A stretch of DNA of 64,000 nt from Linyphia triangularis (taxonomy: Eukaryota > Arthropoda > Arachnida > Araneae > Linyphiidae): the NCBI GenBank assembly GCA_963978545.1, contig OZ021722.1, positions 10,507,401 through 10,571,400 on the forward strand. The letters run 5' to 3'. Made by a program: the position numbers and the translations under genes. Below, piece by piece: positions 59,385 through 64,000 of this stretch (position 1 is the first letter of the stretch; each line of letters opens with the position of its first letter). The notes beneath the pieces were generated by a model. The model did not search any database. It was not told where the DNA came from and saw nothing but the letters and a program-made list of their open reading frames with translations.

Positions 59385-60729
59385 CCAGAGTGTCTATAAA
59401 AGATTGGACACATTTTGATGTTGAATAATTCCTAAAATAATGAAGGTGTAAACAAACTTACGAAATTTATATATAGAATATATTTTCATTTATAGTGAAC
59501 GTTGCCATAGAAAATTTCCCATTTGAATATCCTTTCTTTTGTGAATATTGTCTGTCCATGTTATTAATAGTATGTTTTCCACTCTTGGCCACCCAGATCA
59601 ACTGATATAACGCCACTTGACTTTTTCCTTCGGGGATTCGTAAAGGACATCGTTTACAGGAGGAAAGTGTCAAATGTTGATGACTTCAAGACCAGGATTA
59701 CAGCCGCAATAGCCTCTAAGGATGCAAACATACTTTGCCCGGACCTGACGCGAAACTGACCACCGTCTTGATATTTCCACTCTTGGCCACCCAGATCAAC
59801 TGATATAACGCCACTTGACTTTTTCCTTCGGGGATTCGTAAAGGACATCGTTTACAGGAGGAAAGTGTCAAATGTCGATGACTTCAAGACCAGGATTACA
59901 GCCGCAATAGCCTCTAAGGATGCAAACATACTTTGCCCGGACCTGACGCGAAACTGACCACCGTCTTGATATTTCCACTCTTGGCCACCCAGATCAACTG
60001 ATATAACGCCACTTGACTTTTTCCTTCGGGGATTCGTAAAGGACATCGTTTACAGGAGGAAAGTGTCAAATGTTGATGACTTCAAGACCAGGATTACAGC
60101 CGCAATAGCCTCTAAGGATGCAAACATACTTTGCCCGGACCTGACGCGAAACTGACCACCGTCTTGATATTTCCACTCTTGGCCACCCAGATCAACTGAT
60201 ATAACGCCACTTGACTTTTTCCTTCGGGGATTCGTAAAGGACATCGTTTACAGGAGGAAAGTGTCAAATGTCGATGACTTCAAGACCAGGATTACAGCCG
60301 CAATAGCCTCTAAGGATGCAAACATACTTTGCCCGGACCTGACGCGAAACTGACCACCGTCTTGATATTTCCACTCTTGGCCACCCAGATCAACTGATAT
60401 AACGCCACTTGACTTTTTCCTTCGGGGATTCGTAAAGGACATCGTTTACAGGAGGAAAGTGTCAAATGTTGATGACTTCAAGACCAGGATTACAGCCGCA
60501 ATAGCCTCTAAGGATGCAAACATACTTTGCCCGGACCTGACGCGAAACTGACCACCGTCTTGATATTCTCCGTGCGCCGAACATGTGTTAGTCCATTGAC
60601 AAGGACCATAAAACTTTTTGAGTCTACCTAACCATTAGTCCGAATGCAAATTTTGTCTTCAAAAATTTGTCTTCATTATTTTATGAATTATTCAACATCA
60701 AAATATCTCCAAACTTTTATAGACACTGT
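59385..60729. mobile_element. Non-autonomous Tc1/mariner-type element carrying a transposase-derived satellite
   Basis: The terminal inverted repeats are about 60 bp: left 59385-59445 (AGTGTCTATAAAAGATTGGA), right 60671-60729 (inverse AGTGTCTATAAAAGTTTGGA), both running into TTTTGATGTTGAATAATTC and TAAAATAATGAAG. TA lies outside both ends. The 5' side of the interior has short non-coding sequence; most of the rest is five 198-bp tandem units. It inserted into the fold-back right arm of segmental duplication copy B. Confidence 0.8.
59579..60568 (+). repeat. 198-bp tandem array of a DDE-transposase C-terminal segment, five units
   Basis: Units start at 59579, 59777, 59975, 60173 and 60371. In the plus frame each reads WPPRSTDITPLDFFLRGFVK, then DIVYRRKVSNVDDFKTRIT, then AAIASKDANILCPDLTRN and a stop. 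The WPPRSPDLTPLDFFLWG-type motif is the conserved segment around the last catalytic Asp of Tc1/mariner (IS630-like) transposases, and DDLKxRIxAAI follows it in many arthropod elements. The 198-bp length keeps the frame but each unit ends in TGA, so no long protein is made. The units look identical except at 59678, 59876, 60074, 60272 and 60470, which read T, C, T, C, T. Confidence 0.9.
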
Positions 60730-61025
60730 ATTTTTCAATAAAATTTTTAAAAAAAATTCGGTAAATATGTGAGCATAATGGCAACTTTTTATCATTTTGA
60801 AATTCTAAATTCCCAAAAAAAGTTTTTTTCGATACGTCCTACTCTGCATATTTCCTACCTTTACATGCAATCGGACAAAGGGAAAATTATTCCGCGTAAT
60901 GATTGGCTGCCAGCTATCTCTAGCGCCGCCATCTACAGGGTTCCCACTCAAATCACAGAATGAAATTCAATGACTTTTCAATGATCTTTAAGGACCTATG
61001 AATTTTTTTTTTTTCAGGCATCATA

Positions 61026-61963
61026 TCTATATATTTAATAGGCAATGCGTTTTTTGGGGTTAGTCCGTCCGCCTAAACTGCTCAACCAATTTCAATGATC
61101 AAGGTGTCATTTTAAAGGAAATAAGCTGTAGATTTGCCAAAACGTGCCAAAATAATTTATTAACACTTTATTAATTAGTTAAATTTCAATATTTTTCATC
61201 ATTAAGCTACTACAAAGCCTCAATGATTTTGAATATATGATTGGCAACATCCTTAAGAATGTAAACAACAAACCGGCTGCTCGGGGGTTCAACCAACCAA
61301 CCAACCGTTAAGCTATTCTTACGAATGTAAACAACAAACCCGTTGCTAATTTTAAAGCTCTTTTTAAACTCTTCGTTTCAAAGTTGATTTTTTCTGTTTT
61401 TCTGAAGCATTTTTGTATTTGAGTAATTATTATTTTGAAGTATTTCTATCCAGAAAATGCCTCGCGTAGGAAATCGTTCTCCCTTACGTATGTAAACAAC
61501 AAACCCATTGCTAATTTTAAAGCTTTTTTTAAACTCTTCTTTTCAAATTTGATTTTTTCTGTTTTTCTGAAGCATTTTTGTATTAGAGTAATTATTATTT
61601 TGAAGTATTTCTATCCAGAAAATGCTTCGCGTTGGACGTCGTTCACTAAAGGGGCGACTTATCAGAATAAATAAAAATATTAGGACTTCAATGTAAGGGC
61701 ATAGCTAATGAAGTTTTAAGTCAAAATGTTGGCGGATAGTATATTTAACTTTCTATTATGAAACTTGCAATTTGGGTGTTTTCTCTATTAGGCCTTACAT
61801 TAAATTTATAAAAATTTGGTTACATTTTTTATGGCTGGCAAACCTATTCGAGCGCAGCAAGATGTTTTAACCACAAATTCGAGCGGCAAAGCCGCTCAAT
61901 CCGAGCGCAGCGAGGCGTTTGGGGGTTGGCGAGCGTTAGCGAGCAGGGGGCGAAGCCCCCTAG
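61026..61963 (+). mobile_element. Helitron, second family (938 bp)
   Basis: Starts TCTATATATTTAATAGGC and ends with a GC-rich hairpin GGGGGCGAAGCCCCC followed by TAG, i.e. CTAG, inserted between A (61025) and T (61964). The empty site is seen at 47320-47340. The 3' region carries GAGCGCAGCGAGG and GGCAAAGCCGCTC motifs. It contains a 165-bp tandem duplication (61321-61650). Confidence 0.8.
61321..61650. repeat. 165-bp tandem duplication inside the Helitron
   Basis: TGTAAACAACAAACCCGTTG at 61326 recurs as TGTAAACAACAAACCCATTG at 61491; both continue through TTTTCTGAAGCATTTTTGTA and TTTCTATCCAGAAAATGC. Confidence 0.85.
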
Positions 61964-62599
61964 TCTGTATTTAAATTTTTAATAAAGTATATTCTATCAA
62001 AAAAGTTACAAGTTGGTGGATGCGTAATACAAATATGTCGGAAAATTCCTTTAAGGTGCAGATAAGTGGCGGTCACGAGGGAATAGCAAGTCGGAGTTGT
62101 ATTTTTATGAATTTTGCAGTTGGACAATATCTGTAAAAATTAAGGACTTTTAAGGACCTCTAAGCATTTTCAAGCACTTTCAAGGCCTTGAAAATAAGTT
62201 CACAAATATTAAGCACTTTTAATGACTTTCAATGACCGTGGGAACCCTCATCTATAAACGGAGAATTGAATGTTTTTAGAATTTTTTTTTTTACTGAAAT
62301 ACCGCTAACAATAGTACGCAATGGAACTTATTTCAGTAACTGAATCTTTTCATTACTACGCATGAACCCATTTTAAAAGAAAATTGTTTTAAGAAAATGT
62401 CTATATACATGAATGCATTCTTTAACGTCTCCAACACTGTTCCCAATAACTACAGTATTCGAAAAAACGCATTCTAACTCATTTATAAAGGAATATAGAA
62501 GCTTACCGTCCGAAAAACCAAGACTTTTTTTTAGTGTCAGGTAAAAAAAATAATTAAACAATAGCTGGCACTCTACCCCAGACATTCTAGGCAAAAAAA

Positions 62600-64000
62600 A
62601 AAAAATAGATCAAACTTTGCATAAATTCCCATTGAGCTGAAATTTTGCAGAATGGCTCTATATGATGCCCTGAGCAACCCACAAAAAGTCCCCTTTTCTC
62701 CCCCTTTGGCTTCCTGGTTTTCTAGGTGCTGGAATTCTGGGGCGCTGGAGAAATGCTAGAGCAGCTATTACCCACGAACAGCTTGTCGCATTGAGCTCAA
62801 ATGAAAGGTAAATAAATGGGCTTTAATTTAAATATAAATTTGATATCATTCATTAACTTACAAATTGATAAAAGCCTGTCAAAGTCAAAAACCCATGTAT
62901 TTTCCTCTTATTTTTCGATTTGAGCGCTTCTATTATTAATAAATGATTTACACATTTGGCATAAAACTATTCATCTCTTTTTCAGCTTTCTAGAAATATA
63001 TAAATATTGCTTATGCGATAAATAGTTGCAGATATGCAAGGATTTCAGTGACGCAATACAAGTTTTCCCCTTTTCATTTGACTATCAAGTGTCTGAGACT
63101 AAATGAGACTATTCCCATTTGGAATTGAAGGGTCATTACACGAATTTAGCTACAAAAGTTGGCTACCATCTTTCTAAAAACATGTGGAATTAAAAAACAT
63201 GCGGAATCTGAAAGAACTCGGTGGTGCCTTTGACCGGAAATAGGAAGTTTCACAATTGTCTGGGGTTTTTTTTTTTTTTTTAGTTTTTTTTTTTTAAACG
63301 CTGATATCGCTGTTCGTTGTGAAAATTTATTGATTGCTTATTGAAAAGTATCGCTCTTTTTCTTTTCATTGGGGTTTTCTGCTGCTAGTTAAAATAGAAC
63401 TTAAGATTACACCCTGTTTAAAGACTGGTGTACAAAGGCAATAATGGACTGTGAAAATTGCATAATCTGCGTATTCTCCTTGAAAGTGACTATTGGAGAA
63501 AAGCTTACAACTAACTGATGGTTTGAAAGAAATTTTCAAATGTGGTCTCATTGTTCATGTCGCTTATAGGAAAAGTTATATTTGCCCCACTAGTATTCGA
63601 AAAGCTTTAAAAAATACATTCTCAATGTCTGATAGATAGTAATAGCATTATTTTGCTACCCACACCTCGTGCTCATCAAGTAAATATTTTGAGGTTACGG
63701 TGGTCCTACAACTAAAAAAAAAAGAACAAATTCGAGGAGCACGAAAATGGGAATGTGCGAACATAACAGTATATGACAAAAACGGTTACAAGCAAACAGG
63801 ATGATTTTCTGTCAAATCGGGGCAATTAAACTGTGCTCATACAACAACTACAAATTTGTCTTGAAAAGGAAGGAGTGGACGTGAAAAGAAGCTATTGGAA
63901 ATGCTGATGCCTTAATTGTTGCTGCTGCTTTGGGAAAAATCTAAATGTAAGCAAAAGGTAACAGTTGTTGCAACATATAGTGATATATTGACAATGCTAG
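62600..64000. other. No gene seen
   Basis: AT-rich sequence with moderate composition and no open frame longer than about 60 codons. No repeat terminus was recognised. A coding-like patch near 63600-63900 has no supported frame. Confidence 0.4.

Larger units (their letters stand above)
60936..62248. mobile_element. hAT-type element (CAGGGTTCCCAC end) containing a Helitron
   Basis: Starts CAGGGTTCCCACTCAAATCA and ends GACCGTGGGAACCCT. The flanks share CATCTA, and the uninterrupted site GCCATCTACAAATGGAG is present in copy A at about 45532. Same family as 47214-47578. The Helitron at 61026-61963 splits it. Confidence 0.75.
55585..62550. repeat. Segmental duplication, copy B
   Basis: Direct-orientation counterpart of 37710-45815. 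It lacks copy A's Helitron, the inverted B-C modules and hAT 44047-44897, but has its own insertions: HM1 at 57561-57971, the Tc1/mariner-type element 59385-60729 and the hAT/Helitron nest 60936-62248. Confidence 0.7.
58165..62550 (-). pseudogene. Decayed multi-module gene of unknown family, copy B
   Basis: On the minus strand: module A (about 62540-62400) LGFSDGKLLYSFINELE, VFSNTVVIGNSVGDVKEC; module B (about 59040-58830), more damaged; module C (about 58800-58690) AISIRAEAQL-like; module D (about 58340-58170) VSFCLLDIEYIFVSQTT. Order and spacing follow copy A after removing the Tc1/mariner-type element and the hAT/Helitron nest. Frames are interrupted. Protein not recognised. Confidence 0.4.

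Noticed and set aside
59654..60442. Four identical 64-codon minus-strand open frames
   Set aside because: Antisense shadows of the 198-bp transposase-derived units; the plus frame carries the recognisable motif.

Overview
This looks like nuclear DNA from an arthropod, most likely an arachnid and probably a spider. It is AT-rich and intron-bearing, with canonical GT-AG splice sites, AATAAA signals, tRNA-derived SINEs, and Helitron, hAT, piggyBac-type, Tc1/mariner-type and LTR elements. I see no bacterial operons, rRNA genes, intact tRNA genes or CRISPR arrays. The taxon is an inference: the best gene encodes a divergent SOCS-box protein of a kind I associate with lineage-expanded arachnid families. 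No database search was possible.

Genes are sparse. (1) At 1.9-2.2 kb lies the terminal exon of a small two-pass membrane protein ending in ETRV, a class I PDZ-ligand-like tail. (2) The best gene runs from about 10.3 to 19.1 kb on the plus strand: a TATA promoter, an ATG-less 5' exon with a GTAAGT donor, a 5.1-kb intron carrying a Helitron, a coding exon with a good start context, a 2.6-kb intron carrying nested MITEs and a roughly 0.9-kb (TA)n block, and a final exon ending in a SOCS box. The two coding exons join in phase to give about 303 residues. (3) At 25.9-26.5 kb (minus) is the 3' part of a Pro/Met/Tyr-rich repeat protein whose 5' side is cut by a hAT-type terminus. (4) Weaker exon-like pieces lie at 9.8, 32.3-32.5 and 37.1-37.3 kb.

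Most of the rest is mobile DNA, much of it with resolvable ends. There are two solo LTRs with ATAT duplications, two 259-bp TTAA-flanked MITEs, a 695-bp TTAA-flanked element, four Helitron copies or fragments of a minisatellite-bearing type plus one of a second type, about nine copies of a CAGGGTGGCCAC-ended hAT MITE, several other hATs (one with a perfect 8-bp duplication), two SINE families, a long-TIR element with a 9-bp duplication, and fold-back MITEs.

The right-hand part contains a large direct segmental duplication: about 37.7-45.8 kb is repeated at 55.6-62.5 kb. Both copies carry decayed coding modules of an unrecognised minus-strand gene and a fold-back inversion of part of it, and each has collected different later insertions. 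In the second copy a Tc1/mariner-type element holds five 198-bp tandem copies of a transposase C-terminal segment, with one variable site alternating T-C-T-C-T. Beside it a hAT contains a Helitron. The insertion order can be read from the sequence.

I found no clearly new molecular system. The most unusual items are the transposase-domain satellite, the fold-back gene duplication, the minisatellite Helitrons and the CACGTG cluster around the SOCS-box promoter.
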